This document shows positions 26,557 to 36,100 of a DNA stretch of 64,000 nt, in pieces (the stretch's first letter is position 1; the number at the start of each line of letters is the position of its first letter). The stretch spans positions 8,108,407 to 8,172,406 of the forward strand of contig NZ_FNSO01000004.1 in NCBI RefSeq assembly GCF_900105945.1, given 5' to 3'. The stretch is from Amycolatopsis tolypomycina (GTDB taxonomy: Bacteria; Actinomycetota; Actinomycetes; Mycobacteriales; Pseudonocardiaceae). The position numbers and the translations under genes are program-made. Under the pieces are notes generated by a model. It saw only the letters and a list, made by a program, of their open reading frames with translations. It ran no database searches and had not been told where the DNA came from.

Positions 26557-26586
26557 AAATGCCCCCGGCCGCGGCCGGGGGCATTT
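26557..26586. terminator. Bidirectional terminator between phoU and pstB
   Basis: A perfect 30-bp palindrome (arms of 15, AAATGCCCCCGGCCG and its complement) with A-tract on one side and T-tract on the other. It can end transcription of both phoU and the pstSCAB operon. Confidence 0.88.
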
Positions 26587-26605
26587 CCATTACTCCATTG
26601 TGGAC

Positions 26606-27382
26606 TCAGCCGAAGCGGCCGGAAATGTAGTCTTCCGTGGCCTTTTCGTCCGGGTTGGAGAAGATCTTCTCCGTGTCGTTCAGTTCCACCAGCCGGCCCG
26701 GCTGGCCGACGCCGGCGAGGTTGAAGAACGCCGTCTGGTCGGAAACCCGGGCCGCCTGCTGCATGTTGTGCGTGACGATGACGATCGTGTAGTCCTTCTT
26801 CAGCTCGCCGATCAGGTCCTCGATCGCCAGCGTGGAGATCGGGTCCAGGGCCGAGCAGGGCTCGTCCATCAGCAGCACGTCCGGCTGGACCGCGATCGCG
26901 CGGGCGATGCACAGCCGCTGCTGCTGACCGCCCGAAAGCCCGCCGCCCGGCTTGTTCAGGCGGTCCTTGACCTCGTTCCACAGGTTCGCGCCGCGCAGGG
27001 CGCGCTCGGCGATGTCGTCGAGCGTCTTCTTGCCCTTGGTGCCGCCCAGCTTCAGGCCCGCCACGACGTTGTCGCGAATGGACATCGTCGGGAACGGGTT
27101 GGGACGCTGGAACACCATGCCGATCGTGCGGCGCACCTGCACCGGGTCGACCGACGACGCGTAGATGTCCTCGCCGTCGAGCAGCACCTGGCCGTCCACG
27201 CGGGCGCCGGGGATCACTTCGTGCATGCGGTTGAGCGTGCGCAGCACCGTCGACTTGCCACAGCCCGACGGGCCGATGAACGCGGTGACGTTGCGCGGCG
27301 GCACCGACAGGGTGACGCCGTCCACGGCGTGGAACTTGCCGTAGTAGATGTCCACGTCCTTGACGTCGATTCGCTTGGCCAT
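26606..27382 (-). CDS. pstB: Phosphate ABC transporter ATP-binding protein
   Basis: 258 residues. Walker [18 protein letters not shown], PstB-typical Q-loop [16 protein letters not shown], signature [14 protein letters not shown], Walker [16 protein letters not shown] and H-loop IVTHNMQQA. Energises phosphate import through PstCA. It is the distal gene of pstS-pstC-pstA-pstB and begins ten bases after pstA. Confidence 0.95.
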   Translation of the reverse strand: MAKRIDVKDVDIYYGKFHAVDGVTLSVPPRNVTAFIGPSGCGKSTVLRTLNRMHEVIPGARVDGQVLLDGEDIYASSVDPVQVRRTIGMVFQRPNPFPTMSIRDNVVAGLKLGGTKGKKTLDDIAERALRGANLWNEVKDRLNKPGGGLSGGQQQRLCIARAIAVQPDVLLMDEPCSALDPISTLAIEDLIGELKKDYTIVIVTHNMQQAARVSDQTAFFNLAGVGQPGRLVELNDTEKIFSNPDEKATEDYISGRFG

Positions 27383-27392
27383 CAGGAACAGC

Positions 27393-28310
27393 TCACTTCT
27401 TCTTCGGGGCGACGAGGCGCGCGAACACAGTGGCGAGGAGGTTGATCAGCGCGATGATGAGCACCAGGGTCAGGGCCGCGCCCCAGATCCGGTCGAAGCC
27501 GACCGTGCCCGGGTCCATCGGGTTGCTGACGCGCTCGTTGTTCATCAGCAGCGGCAGCGCGGCCTGCTCGCCGTGGAAGATGTCCCAGTTCGTGTAGGCC
27601 GAGTAGCCGACGAGGACCAGCAGCGGCGCGGTTTCGCCCATCACGCGGGCCAGCGCCATCATCACGCCGCCGACGATGCCGGACAGCGCCGTCGGCAGCA
27701 CGATCTTCATGATCGTCTTCCACTTCGGCACGCCCAGCGCGTACGACGCCTCGCGCAGGTCGTCCGGGACGATCCGCAGCATCTCCTCCGACGAGCGGAC
27801 GACGACCGGGATCATCAGCAGCACCAGGGCCAGCGAGACGGCGAAACCGCTGCGCGGCAGGCCGAGCGTGGTGATCCACAGCGCGTAGATGAACAGCGCG
27901 GCCACGATGGACGGAACGCCGGAGAGGATGTCCACCATGAACGTGGTGGCCTTCGCGAGCTTGCCGCGGCCGTACTCGACGAGGTAGATCGCGACGAGCA
28001 TGCCGATCGGCACCGCGATGATCGCGCACACGAGGCCCTGCAGCAGGCTGCCGACGATGGCGTGCAGCACGCCGCCGCCGACCTCGTCGGACAGCACGTC
28101 GCCGAAGTCCTGGCCCCACCAGTTGCTGTACGGGATGCGCTTGATGCCGTTGGCGACCACCGTGTAGAGCACCCACACCAGCGGGACGACGGCGATCAGG
28201 AACGACAGCCACACCAGCGTGGTGGCAACGCCGTTCTTGACCTTGCGGGCCAGGCTGACCTGCTGGAACGCCGGGGTCGAAGCGGGCGCTTCGAGCGAGG
28301 TGACGGACAT
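27393..28310 (-). CDS. pstA: Phosphate ABC transporter permease PstA
   Basis: 305 residues, six transmembrane helices after a short cytoplasmic N-terminus; the EAA-type coupling loop is [24 protein letters not shown], seen in two parts at mid-protein. ATG 28310 follows the pstC stop by two bases, so translation is coupled. Forms the channel with PstC. Confidence 0.93.
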   Translation of the reverse strand: MSVTSLEAPASTPAFQQVSLARKVKNGVATTLVWLSFLIAVVPLVWVLYTVVANGIKRIPYSNWWGQDFGDVLSDEVGGGVLHAIVGSLLQGLVCAIIAVPIGMLVAIYLVEYGRGKLAKATTFMVDILSGVPSIVAALFIYALWITTLGLPRSGFAVSLALVLLMIPVVVRSSEEMLRIVPDDLREASYALGVPKWKTIMKIVLPTALSGIVGGVMMALARVMGETAPLLVLVGYSAYTNWDIFHGEQAALPLLMNNERVSNPMDPGTVGFDRIWGAALTLVLIIALINLLATVFARLVAPKKK

Positions 28311-28312
28311 GC

Positions 28313-29380
28313 TCAGTCCCCCTTCTTGCCGATGACGGACCGCGCGGCGAAGTTCACGACGAAGGTGAGCACGAACAGCACCAGGCCGGCCGCGATGTAC
28401 GCGCCGGCCGAGACCTCGTTGTTGAACTCGCTGTAGTTCGCGGCGATCTTCGACGCGAAGGTCGCGCCGCCGTCGAAGAGGCTCCAGTCGAAGTTCTTGC
28501 CCTGCGGGATCAGCAGGATGACGGCGAGCGCGATCGTCTCGCCCAGCGCGCGGCCGAGGCCGAGCATGGACGCGCCGACGTAGCCTGCCTTGCCGAACGG
28601 CAGCACCGTGGTGCGGATGACCTCCCAGCGGGTGGCGCCCAGCGCCAGCGCGCCCTCGATGTGCGGGGTCGGCGTCCGCTCGAACACCTCGCGCGAGAGC
28701 GAGGTGATGATCGGCAGGATCATCACGGCCAGCACGATGCCGGCGGTGAAGATCGTGCCGCGCACGCTCGGCGCGACGTTGCCGGGCGCCAGGATCGGGA
28801 ACCACGAGAACGTCTCGTTGATCCACTGCGCGAACGGCTCGATCGCCGGCGCGAACACCAGGATGCCCCACAGGCCGAAGATGATCGACGGCACCGCGGC
28901 GAGCAGGTCGATGACGTAGGCGAACGGGCGCGCGAGGCGCGGCGGGGCGTACTGGGTCAGGAACAGCGCGATGCCGAGCGAAACCGGCATCGCGATGACC
29001 AGCGCCACCAGCGACGTCGCCACCGTGACCTCGAGCAGGTCGAGGATGCCGAACGACATGTTCGCCGGGTCGCTGGTCGACCAGCCGTGGTTGGTCAGGA
29101 AGTTGACCTTGTCGGCCTTCAGCGCCGGGATCGCCTGGATCAGCAGGAAGACCCCGATCAGGCCGATCAGGGCGACGACGAAGATCCCGGCCCCGGTGGT
29201 CAGGTTCTGGAAGATGCGGTCACCGGCCCGCACCTTCTTCGGCTTCTCGCCCGCGGGCGGCTCGGGTGCCGCCGGCGGGGCTGGTTGCTCCGAAATCGGG
29301 ACCTCCGGGGGCGTCGTGACGGACGACGAACGCCCACCGGGGTCGCCGGTGGGCGTTCGCGTCGAGAATGACTCGCTCAT
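28313..29380 (-). CDS. pstC: Phosphate ABC transporter permease PstC
   Basis: 355 residues. A 50-residue Pro/Ser-rich cytoplasmic N-terminus (PPEVPISEQPAPPAAPEPP) precedes six transmembrane helices starting GAGIFVVALIGLIGVFLL; the coupling loop contains ALALGATRWEVIRTTVLPFG. The long N-terminal extension is usual in actinobacteria. It lies 47 bases after pstS in the operon. Confidence 0.94.
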   Translation of the reverse strand: MSESFSTRTPTGDPGGRSSSVTTPPEVPISEQPAPPAAPEPPAGEKPKKVRAGDRIFQNLTTGAGIFVVALIGLIGVFLLIQAIPALKADKVNFLTNHGWSTSDPANMSFGILDLLEVTVATSLVALVIAMPVSLGIALFLTQYAPPRLARPFAYVIDLLAAVPSIIFGLWGILVFAPAIEPFAQWINETFSWFPILAPGNVAPSVRGTIFTAGIVLAVMILPIITSLSREVFERTPTPHIEGALALGATRWEVIRTTVLPFGKAGYVGASMLGLGRALGETIALAVILLIPQGKNFDWSLFDGGATFASKIAANYSEFNNEVSAGAYIAAGLVLFVLTFVVNFAARSVIGKKGD

Positions 29381-29427
29381 CAGCTACTTCTGACCAGCCT
29401 CTATCACTCGGTTGCCAGTCGCAATGG

Positions 29428-30558
29428 TCAGCTGATCGCCTTGACGGCGGTCAGCACCTTGGTCTGCAGCGACTGCGGGATCGGCACGTAGCCCTTGGCG
29501 GACAGCGGCTGCTGGCCGTCGGTCGCGGCCACCGTCAGGAACGCCTTCACGGCCTTCGCGACGTCCGGGTTCGAGTACTTCGAGCAGACGATCTCGTAGG
29601 TCGTCAGCAGCAGCGGGTAGGCACCCGGGGTGTTGCTGGCGTAGATGCCGTTGAGGTCGAGCGCGAGGTCGTTCGAGCCGTCCTTGAGGAACTTCGCCGC
29701 GTCCAGGGACTTGGCCACGTTCGCCGAGGTGAGCTCGACGCCGCCGGAGCCGCTGTCGATCAGGGCCGGGGTCAGGCCGTCCTTGGCGAACGCGCCCTCG
29801 ACGTAGGTGATGCCGCCGTCGGAGGCCTTCACCGCGGTCGCGACGCCGTTGGAGCCCTGGGCGCCGTTGCCGACACCGCCGTTGAACTTCTTGCCGGCAC
29901 CCTTGGTCCAGTCGGCCTTCGCCGCCGCGGCCAGGTACTTCTGGAAGTTGTCGGTGGTGCCCGACTCGTCCGAACGGGACACGACCTGGATGGCCTTGTC
30001 CGGCAGGTTCAGGCTCTCGTTGCCCTTGACCGCCTTGATGGCCGGGTCGTTCCACTTGGTGATGGCGCCGCTGAAGATCTTGGCGGTGACCGACGGGGTC
30101 AGCACCAGCTTGTCCACACCGGACAGCTTGTAGGCGACGGCGATCGGGCCGACCACGAGCGGGATGTTCCAGGCCTCGCTGCCGCAGCGGGCCTTGGCGG
30201 CCTCGGCGTCGGCGTCCTTGATCGGCGAGTCCGAGCCGCCGAAGTCGATCTGGTTGGCGTTGAACTGCTTCACGCCCGCGCCCGAACCGCTGGGGTTGTA
30301 GTTGACCTGCTGACCGGAGCAGCGCTTGCCGTACTGCTGCGTGAAGATGTCGATCGCGTTCTTCTGCGCCGACGAACCTTCCGCGGACAGCGGGCTCTTG
30401 CCACCGCACTGGACGTCGGCCGTCTCGGTCGCGGCGGGGGCAGCAGCGGAGCTCGAGCCGCTGCTGTTGGACGCCGCGGGGTCAGTGCCACAGGCGGCGA
30501 GCACGAGAGCGGCGCTCGCCACGATGCCGACCGCGCTCAGGGGCCGCATGATCTTCAC
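29428..30558 (-). CDS. pstS: Phosphate-binding lipoprotein PstS
   Basis: 376 residues, lipoprotein signal ending in LVLAAC (lipobox cysteine) followed by a Ser/Ala-rich tether. The binding protein fold shows phosphate-site segments AEGSSAQKNAI, NPSGSGAGVKQF, SDSPIKDAD and SRSDESGTTDNFQKYL. GTG 30558 is preceded by GGAGG; ATG 30549 is an internal alternative. First gene of the pst operon and preceded by a PHO box. Confidence 0.94.
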   Translation of the reverse strand: MKIMRPLSAVGIVASAALVLAACGTDPAASNSSGSSSAAAPAATETADVQCGGKSPLSAEGSSAQKNAIDIFTQQYGKRCSGQQVNYNPSGSGAGVKQFNANQIDFGGSDSPIKDADAEAAKARCGSEAWNIPLVVGPIAVAYKLSGVDKLVLTPSVTAKIFSGAITKWNDPAIKAVKGNESLNLPDKAIQVVSRSDESGTTDNFQKYLAAAAKADWTKGAGKKFNGGVGNGAQGSNGVATAVKASDGGITYVEGAFAKDGLTPALIDSGSGGVELTSANVAKSLDAAKFLKDGSNDLALDLNGIYASNTPGAYPLLLTTYEIVCSKYSNPDVAKAVKAFLTVAATDGQQPLSAKGYVPIPQSLQTKVLTAVKAIS

Positions 30559-30653
30559 TGCTGTTTCCTCCATCAGGAGCTTCACCGGTTCGGCCGCGGC
30601 GGTGGTCGCCGTGCCGGATCCGGACATTAGGCAGCGCTGATGGACGGGCGGCC

Positions 30654-30678
30654 GTGAACAAATGAACGCAAAGTGAAC
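30654..30678 (-). promoter_or_regulatory. PHO box upstream of pstS
   Basis: Read on the minus strand: GTTCACTTTGC then GTTCATTTGTT, two 11-nt repeat units (GTTCAC ends at 30678, GTTCAT at 30667), with a third GTTCAC at 30654-30659 out of register by three bases. Lies about 95-120 bases upstream of the pstS start and fits PhoP activation on phosphate starvation. Confidence 0.72.
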
Positions 30679-30786
30679 AGACCCCCGGATGTGAGCAGGG
30701 CTACTAGCCTGAGAGGCTGCCGTGTCCGGGCCGTGACCTGCGCGTTTGCCGTCAGTGACGAGATGCTCGCGCGGCGTCGATCGTGG

Positions 30787-31686
30787 TCACCGACCGTACT
30801 GGACGTCGGTTTCGTGACGGGCGAACCCCAGCTTGGTGTAGACCGCCAGCGCCGGTGCGTTGTCGCCCTCGACGTACAGGATGATCTGCCGCAGCCCACG
30901 GCTCGCGAGGTACCGCAGCCCGGCGAGCGTCAGCGCCCGCCCGAGCCCGCCGCCCTGCGCCGCGGGGTCGACGCCGACGACGTACACCTCGCCGACGCGC
31001 TCGCCGCCGAACCGCCCCGGGGTCGGTTCGTGCACCTTCGTCCAGTGGAAGCCGATGACCTCGCCGTCTTGAACGGCGAGGAAGAAGCCGTCGGTGTCGA
31101 ACCACGGCCGGGCTTCGTCGGCGCGGACGTCGTCGGCGGTCAGGGCGCCCTGCTCGGGGTGCCAGTCGAAGGCCCGCGCGTTGACCCGGACCACGGCGTC
31201 CTCGTCCTGGCCGGGCACGAACGTCCGCAGCGAGACGCCGTCGCGCAGCACCGGCTCCGGCCAGACCGCGCTGTCGACGTCGACGTGCAGGATCAGCAGC
31301 TCGCGCTTGCGCTCCAGGCCGGTCTTCACGGCCAGCTTCTGCGCGGCCGGGTGGTCGCCGTGCGCCCAGACGCGGAAGCCGACGGCGGCTCGCTCGTCGA
31401 GCGCCTGAAGCAGCTTCGCGCCGTAGCCGCGATCACGGTGGGCGGGGTGCACGAACAGCTCGGCGACCTGGTGCCCGAAGGAGTCGCCCGTGGTGTCGAG
31501 GTGCGCGTAGCCGACGACTTCGCCCTCGACGCAGGCGACGAGGTGCTCACCGCCGTCGAACTCACCGGGCAGCGGGCCCGCGGGCTCGACCTCGGGCCGC
31601 CCGTCCGCGTCGCGCACGGCCAGCAGCAGCCCGCGCACGTCCTCGAGCTGCTTCTCGTCCAGTTCCTGCCGCCACTCTCCGGTCAC
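30787..31686 (-). CDS. mshD: Mycothiol synthase (acetyltransferase)
   Basis: 299 residues with two tandem GNAT domains. The N-terminal domain ends FVHPAHRDRGYGAKLLQAL; the catalytic C-terminal domain carries VGVDPAAQGGGLGRALTL and LYVEGDNAPALAVYTKLGF. MshD transfers acetyl from acetyl-CoA to Cys-GlcN-Ins, the last step of mycothiol synthesis, specific to actinobacteria. GTG 31686 is supported by TACGGT seven bases upstream (leaderless) and by the conserved length near 300. Confidence 0.93.
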   Translation of the reverse strand: MTGEWRQELDEKQLEDVRGLLLAVRDADGRPEVEPAGPLPGEFDGGEHLVACVEGEVVGYAHLDTTGDSFGHQVAELFVHPAHRDRGYGAKLLQALDERAAVGFRVWAHGDHPAAQKLAVKTGLERKRELLILHVDVDSAVWPEPVLRDGVSLRTFVPGQDEDAVVRVNARAFDWHPEQGALTADDVRADEARPWFDTDGFFLAVQDGEVIGFHWTKVHEPTPGRFGGERVGEVYVVGVDPAAQGGGLGRALTLAGLRYLASRGLRQIILYVEGDNAPALAVYTKLGFARHETDVQYGR

Positions 31687-31754
31687 CCCTGCGACCGTAC
31701 CCGTGGGAGAGGCAACGCGACGGTTGTCGCCGCGTCCAGGTGAAGGTGGGGACG

Positions 31755-32612
<858 letters not shown>

Positions 32613-32662
32613 TCACACCTGGCGGAATCCGGGTGTCCCCGACGAACAGGAGTACGGAAGCG

Positions 32663-33562
32663 ATGGTGAGCAGGCCCGTGACCCGGGACGACCGACCCGG
32701 ACCGACGCCCGACGCCCGGCGCCGCGGCCGCCGGGCCCGCCGCTGGGTGATCGCGCTGATCGTCCTGGTCTTGCTGCTGGTGGGTGCCGATTTCGGAGCC
32801 GCCGCGTACGCCGAGCACATGATCTCGCAGAAGGCGCGCACGCAGCTGCAGCTGAGCGACGACCCGTCGGTGACGATCCACGGCTTCCCGTTCCTCACGC
32901 AGGCGCTGGGCGGTGACTACAGTCACATCAGCGTGTCCGCCGCCGGTGTCCCGGTCGCGGGCAAGCTCCAGGACGTCGCGGTGAACGCCGAGCTGGAGAA
33001 CGTCACGGCGCCACTGTCCGACCTCGCCAACGGCAACACCAAGGCGATCACCATCGGCGAGCTGACCGGCTCGGTGACCATCAAGGCCGCCGACCTGGCC
33101 CGCCTCGCGCCGCTGGACAAGATCAAGGACCTGCGGATCGAGCCGTCGACCACCGAGTACGTCGAGAACGGCGACGCCGGGCAGAGCGAGCCGACGCCGA
33201 CCCCGACGAAGACCACCGAGGGCCAGCCCGACCAGGACGAGTCGCGCACCGGCGTCCGCATTTCGGGACACCTTCAGTTCGCGGGCAAGGATCTGGAAAT
33301 CTTCTGTTTCGCGATGATCGAGGCCGACGCCGCCAAGGGAACGATCAACTTCGTCCCCAAGCGGCTGCAGTTCGGGAACAACCAGGAGACCACCGTGGTC
33401 CCCGCGGCGGTGCAGAAGGCGCTGATGCCGAACTTCAACGCGTCGATCAGCACGAAGGACCTGCCGCTGTCGGTCACCCCGACCGGCGTGCAGGTGCAGA
33501 GCGGATCGGTGACGATCAGGGGCAAGGCGACGAACGTGTCCTTCGCGGACCTCAGCAAGTAG
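32663..33562 (+). CDS. LmeA-like (DUF2993) phospholipid-binding membrane-anchored protein
   Basis: 299 residues. Basic cytoplasmic N-terminus (RRRGRRARRW), one transmembrane anchor (ALIVLVLLLVGADFGAAAY) and an extracytoplasmic DUF2993 domain beginning HMISQKARTQL and including VTIHGFPFLTQALGGDYSHI and a C-terminal KDLPLSVTPTGVQVQSG. A Pro/Thr-rich insert with EPTPTPTKT (about 170-190) interrupts the domain. In mycobacteria LmeA supports lipomannan maturation; related BPI-like fold. Nine bases before the thioredoxin gene, so the two are cotranscribed. Confidence 0.8.
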   Translation: MVSRPVTRDDRPGPTPDARRRGRRARRWVIALIVLVLLLVGADFGAAAYAEHMISQKARTQLQLSDDPSVTIHGFPFLTQALGGDYSHISVSAAGVPVAGKLQDVAVNAELENVTAPLSDLANGNTKAITIGELTGSVTIKAADLARLAPLDKIKDLRIEPSTTEYVENGDAGQSEPTPTPTKTTEGQPDQDESRTGVRISGHLQFAGKDLEIFCFAMIEADAAKGTINFVPKRLQFGNNQETTVVPAAVQKALMPNFNASISTKDLPLSVTPTGVQVQSGSVTIRGKATNVSFADLSK

Positions 33563-33571
33563 GAGCGGCCG

Positions 33572-33997
33572 GTGACGGGGGTGTGGGTGCTCGTGGCGAC
33601 GCTGGTGGCCGCCACGGCCGCCGGTGCGCTGCTCAAGGCCCGCAACGGCCGGGTGCGGGACGCCAAGCCGGCCCGCGAGCTGCCCGCCCCCGTCACCGAC
33701 GTGCTCGACCCGGCGTCCGCGGTGACGCTGGTCCAGATCTCCACCACCTTCTGCGCGCCCTGCCGGCACGCGAAGGCCGTGCTCGCGCCGCTGGCCGAGC
33801 GAACCGACGGCCTGCACCACGTCGAACTCGACGTCACGAACTCCCCGGAGGTCGCGCAGTCGCTGGCCGTGCTGCGGACGCCGACCACGATCGCGCTGAC
33901 CCCGGACGGCCGGGAGCTCCTGCGCGTCGGCGGCGTCCCGAAGGGCCCCGAACTGCTGGACGCCCTGCGGCCGCATCTCACAACGCGGACGTCCTGA
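33572..33997 (+). CDS. Membrane-anchored thioredoxin-like protein
   Basis: 141 residues. One N-terminal helix (WVLVATLVAATAAGALL), then a thioredoxin fold with active site STTFCAPCRHAKAVL (CxxC at about 61-64) and cis-proline in RTPTTIAL. Predicted extracytoplasmic or membrane-proximal disulfide reductase. It sits between the LmeA-like gene and the sulfur operon, which may link it to sulfur or thiol handling. Confidence 0.82.
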   Translation: MTGVWVLVATLVAATAAGALLKARNGRVRDAKPARELPAPVTDVLDPASAVTLVQISTTFCAPCRHAKAVLAPLAERTDGLHHVELDVTNSPEVAQSLAVLRTPTTIALTPDGRELLRVGGVPKGPELLDALRPHLTTRTS

Positions 33998-34069
33998 CCA
34001 GGGATCGTCCCGCATTCCGGGAATCGTCCCAAGGTATGAACGTGGTTCCCACCCTCAGAGAGCTCTGGG

Positions 34070-34075
34070 TACCCT
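34070..34075 (+). promoter_or_regulatory. -10 box TACCCT for a leaderless transcript
   Basis: TACCCT is followed by seven bases and then the GTG of the cysteine leader peptide, the spacing at which the transcript would begin on the start codon itself. Confidence 0.5.
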
Positions 34076-34082
34076 CGCACCC

Positions 34083-34181
34083 GTGACCGGGCTGACCACC
34101 TTCTTCTTGACGCAGCGGCGCGCAGTCGACCTCTGCCGCGTCCGCAGCAGCCTGTGTCGCGTTCAGTCCGACCGGCACTGA
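34083..34181 (+). CDS. Cysteine-codon leader peptide (attenuator ORF) for the sulfurtransferase operon
   Basis: A 32-residue ORF from GTG to TGA containing RRAVDLCRVRSSLCR. The RRxVDL(x)RVxxxLC pattern is that of short actinobacterial leader ORFs found before sulfur/cysteine genes, where stalling at Cys codons (TGC and TGT here, five codons apart) controls downstream expression. It ends 77 bases before the DUF4395 gene, with a promoter -10 box spaced for leaderless translation. Identification is by motif and position; it is too short for ordinary gene callers. Confidence 0.72.
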   Translation: MTGLTTFFLTQRRAVDLCRVRSSLCRVQSDRH

Positions 34182-34258
34182 ACCCTTCCGATCCGGTCCC
34201 CGCCAGCCCTGATGCCGCGTGCCGTTCGCACGCACCCCTTGCTCCAGCTGGAGGCACC

Positions 34259-34690
34259 ATGTCCGCCGGACCGGCCGTCGACCCGCGAGGCCCGCGGTTC
34301 GCCGCCATCCTGACCACGATCGTGCTCGCGGTCGTGCTGGTCACCCAGTGGTGGCCGCTGCTGGCGATCCAGACCGTCGTCTTCGCCATCGGCGCGTTCG
34401 CCGGCCTGAAGCCGGCGCCGTACTCGATCGTCTACCGCGTGCTCGTGGCCCCGCGCCTCGGCCCGACCGACGAGCGGGAGGACGCGGCGCCGCTGCGGTT
34501 CGCCCAGGCCGTCGGGTTCGTGTTCGCCCTGGTCGGCACGATCGGCTTCGCCGCGGGGATCACCCCGCTCGGCATCGTCGCGACGGCGTTCGCGCTGTTC
34601 GCGGCCTTCCTCAACGCGGCCTTCAACTTCTGCCTCGGCTGCGAAATGTTCTTGCTCATCAAACGCTTCAGCCCCGCCCGCGCGTCCTGA
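34259..34690 (+). CDS. DUF4395-family membrane protein
   Basis: 143 residues, four transmembrane helices: FAAILTTIVLAVVLVTQWW, AIQTVVFAIGAFAGL, FAQAVGFVFALVGTIGFAAG, and VATAFALFAAFLNAAFNFCLGC. The conserved FCLGCEM cysteine pair at the end of helix 4 is diagnostic and suggests a persulfide or redox role. GGAGG lies before ATG 34259. It heads a sulfur operon with sseA and DUF1416. Confidence 0.85.
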   Translation: MSAGPAVDPRGPRFAAILTTIVLAVVLVTQWWPLLAIQTVVFAIGAFAGLKPAPYSIVYRVLVAPRLGPTDEREDAAPLRFAQAVGFVFALVGTIGFAAGITPLGIVATAFALFAAFLNAAFNFCLGCEMFLLIKRFSPARAS

Positions 34691-34721
34691 AAAGTTCAAC
34701 CCCAGAAAGAGAGTCCAGTCC

Positions 34722-35558
34722 ATGAGCCGTGAAGACGTCCTGGTCACCACCCAGTGGGCCGAGGAGAACCTGGACACCCCCGGCGTCGTGTTCGCCGAGG
34801 TCGACGAGGACACCACCGCCTACGACGCCGGCCACATCCGGGGCGCGGTGAAGTTCGACTGGCGGAACGACCTGCAGGACGGGGTGCGCCGCGACTTCGT
34901 CTCCAAGGAGGGCTTCGAGAAGCTCCTCTCGGAGAAGGGCATCTCCAACGACGACCTCGTGATCCTCTACGGCGGCAACAACAACTGGTTCGCCGCGTAC
35001 GCGTACTGGTACTTCAAGCTGTACGGCCACGAGAAGGTCAAGCTCCTCGACGGCGGCCGCAAGAAGTGGGAGCTCGACGGCCGTGAGCTGAACTCCGACG
35101 AGGTCAAGCGCGACCGCACCGAGTACCAGGCCCAGGACCAGGACCTGTCGCTGCGTGCCTTCCGCGACGAGGTCGTCCAGTCGATCGGCTCGAAGAACTT
35201 CGTCGACGTGCGTTCGCCCGACGAGTTCTCCGGCAAGCTGCTCGCCCCGGCGCACCTGCCGCAGGAGCAGTCCCAGGTGCCCGGCCACATCCCCGGCGCG
35301 CTGAACGTGCCGTGGGCGAAGGTCGCCAACGAGGACGGCACCTTCAAGACCGAGGAAGAGATCAAGGAGCTGTACAAGGACGAGGGCATCGACGAGGGCA
35401 AGGGCACCATCGCCTACTGCCGCATCGGCGAGCGCTCGTCGATCGCGTGGTTCGCGCTCCACGAGCTGCTGGGCTACGAGGACGTGAAGAACTACGACGG
35501 TTCATGGACGGAATACGGCTCGCTCGTCGGCGTGCCGGTCGAGTTGGGAGCCAAGTGA
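34722..35558 (+). CDS. sseA: Thiosulfate sulfurtransferase (two-domain rhodanese)
   Basis: 278 residues with an inactive N-terminal rhodanese domain (1-130, YDAGHIRGAVKFDW) and an active C-terminal one with VDVRSPDEFSGKL, GHIPGALNVPW and the active-site loop AYCRIGERSS (Cys near 235). Transfers sulfane sulfur from thiosulfate to thiols or cyanide. AGAGAG-type site precedes the ATG; the stop overlaps the DUF1416 start by one base (TGATG), so translation is coupled. Confidence 0.92.
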   Translation: MSREDVLVTTQWAEENLDTPGVVFAEVDEDTTAYDAGHIRGAVKFDWRNDLQDGVRRDFVSKEGFEKLLSEKGISNDDLVILYGGNNNWFAAYAYWYFKLYGHEKVKLLDGGRKKWELDGRELNSDEVKRDRTEYQAQDQDLSLRAFRDEVVQSIGSKNFVDVRSPDEFSGKLLAPAHLPQEQSQVPGHIPGALNVPWAKVANEDGTFKTEEEIKELYKDEGIDEGKGTIAYCRIGERSSIAWFALHELLGYEDVKNYDGSWTEYGSLVGVPVELGAK

Positions 35559-35869
35559 TGGCGGTTGACGACAGCTGCGGCGCACCGGTCCAGGAGGCCA
35601 CGCCGGCGGACTTCGACACGCGCGGGCAGGTTGTGCTCGCGGGCAAGGTGACCGGCGCGGACGGCCCGGTCGGCGGCGCGTTCGTCCGGCTCCTGGACGG
35701 CGGCGGCGACTTCACCGGCGAGGTCGTCTCGTCGGCCGAGGGCGACTTCCGCTTCTACGCGGCGCCGGGCGAGTGGACGGTGCGCGCGCTGCACCGCTCC
35801 GGCAACGGCGAAGCCTCGGTCACGGCCGAAGGCCCCGGCCTGCACCAGCTGGCCATCTCGGTCGGCTGA
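35558..35869 (+). CDS. DUF1416 protein
   Basis: 103 residues. Begins with MAVDDSCGAPVQE, a conserved N-terminal cysteine, followed by a carboxypeptidase-regulatory-like beta sandwich (VVLAGKVTGADGPVGGAFVRLLD, GDFRFYAAPGEWTVRALH). This family always follows sseA in actinobacteria and may take the persulfide or stabilise the sulfurtransferase. Start codon shares a base with the sseA stop; a strong hairpin follows. Confidence 0.88.
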   Translation: MAVDDSCGAPVQEATPADFDTRGQVVLAGKVTGADGPVGGAFVRLLDGGGDFTGEVVSSAEGDFRFYAAPGEWTVRALHRSGNGEASVTAEGPGLHQLAISVG

Positions 35870-35882
35870 GTCTTTCTCCTTC

Positions 35883-35918
35883 GCGAAGGCCTTCCTGCTC
35901 CGGCAGGGAGGCCTTCGC
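35883..35918 (+). terminator. Rho-independent-like hairpin after the sseA operon
   Basis: GCGAAGGCCTTCCTGC pairs with GCAGGGAGGCCTTCGC (one mismatch) across a four-base loop. It lies 14 bases after the DUF1416 stop; no strong T-run follows, as usual in high-GC actinobacteria. Confidence 0.75.
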
Positions 35919-35998
35919 CGTGTTCAGCCGGGTGACTGTGCTCACCGCGGCGACCCTGCGCAGGGCCGTTCCGGACCGGGCGGACTATTCTGCGGGGC

Positions 35999-36097
35999 GT
36001 GGAAGCCTTCTTTACGACTCTGCTGGTCCTCGCCGGCATCGCGATCACCTGGTTCGCCGTGTACGTCGTCTACCGGCTGTACGCGGACCAGCGCTGA
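35999..36097 (+). CDS. 32-residue single-pass membrane peptide
   Basis: A GTG-initiated ORF, 32 residues, almost all one hydrophobic helix (TLLVLAGIAITWFAVYVVY) with a short basic-polar tail RLYADQR. TATTCT ends seven bases before the GTG, giving a leaderless promoter, and the stop is only three bases before the nitrobindin-like ATG, so the two are coupled. Function unknown; the promoter and coupling are the main arguments that it is real. Confidence 0.5.
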   Translation: MEAFFTTLLVLAGIAITWFAVYVVYRLYADQR

Positions 36098-36100
36098 CCC

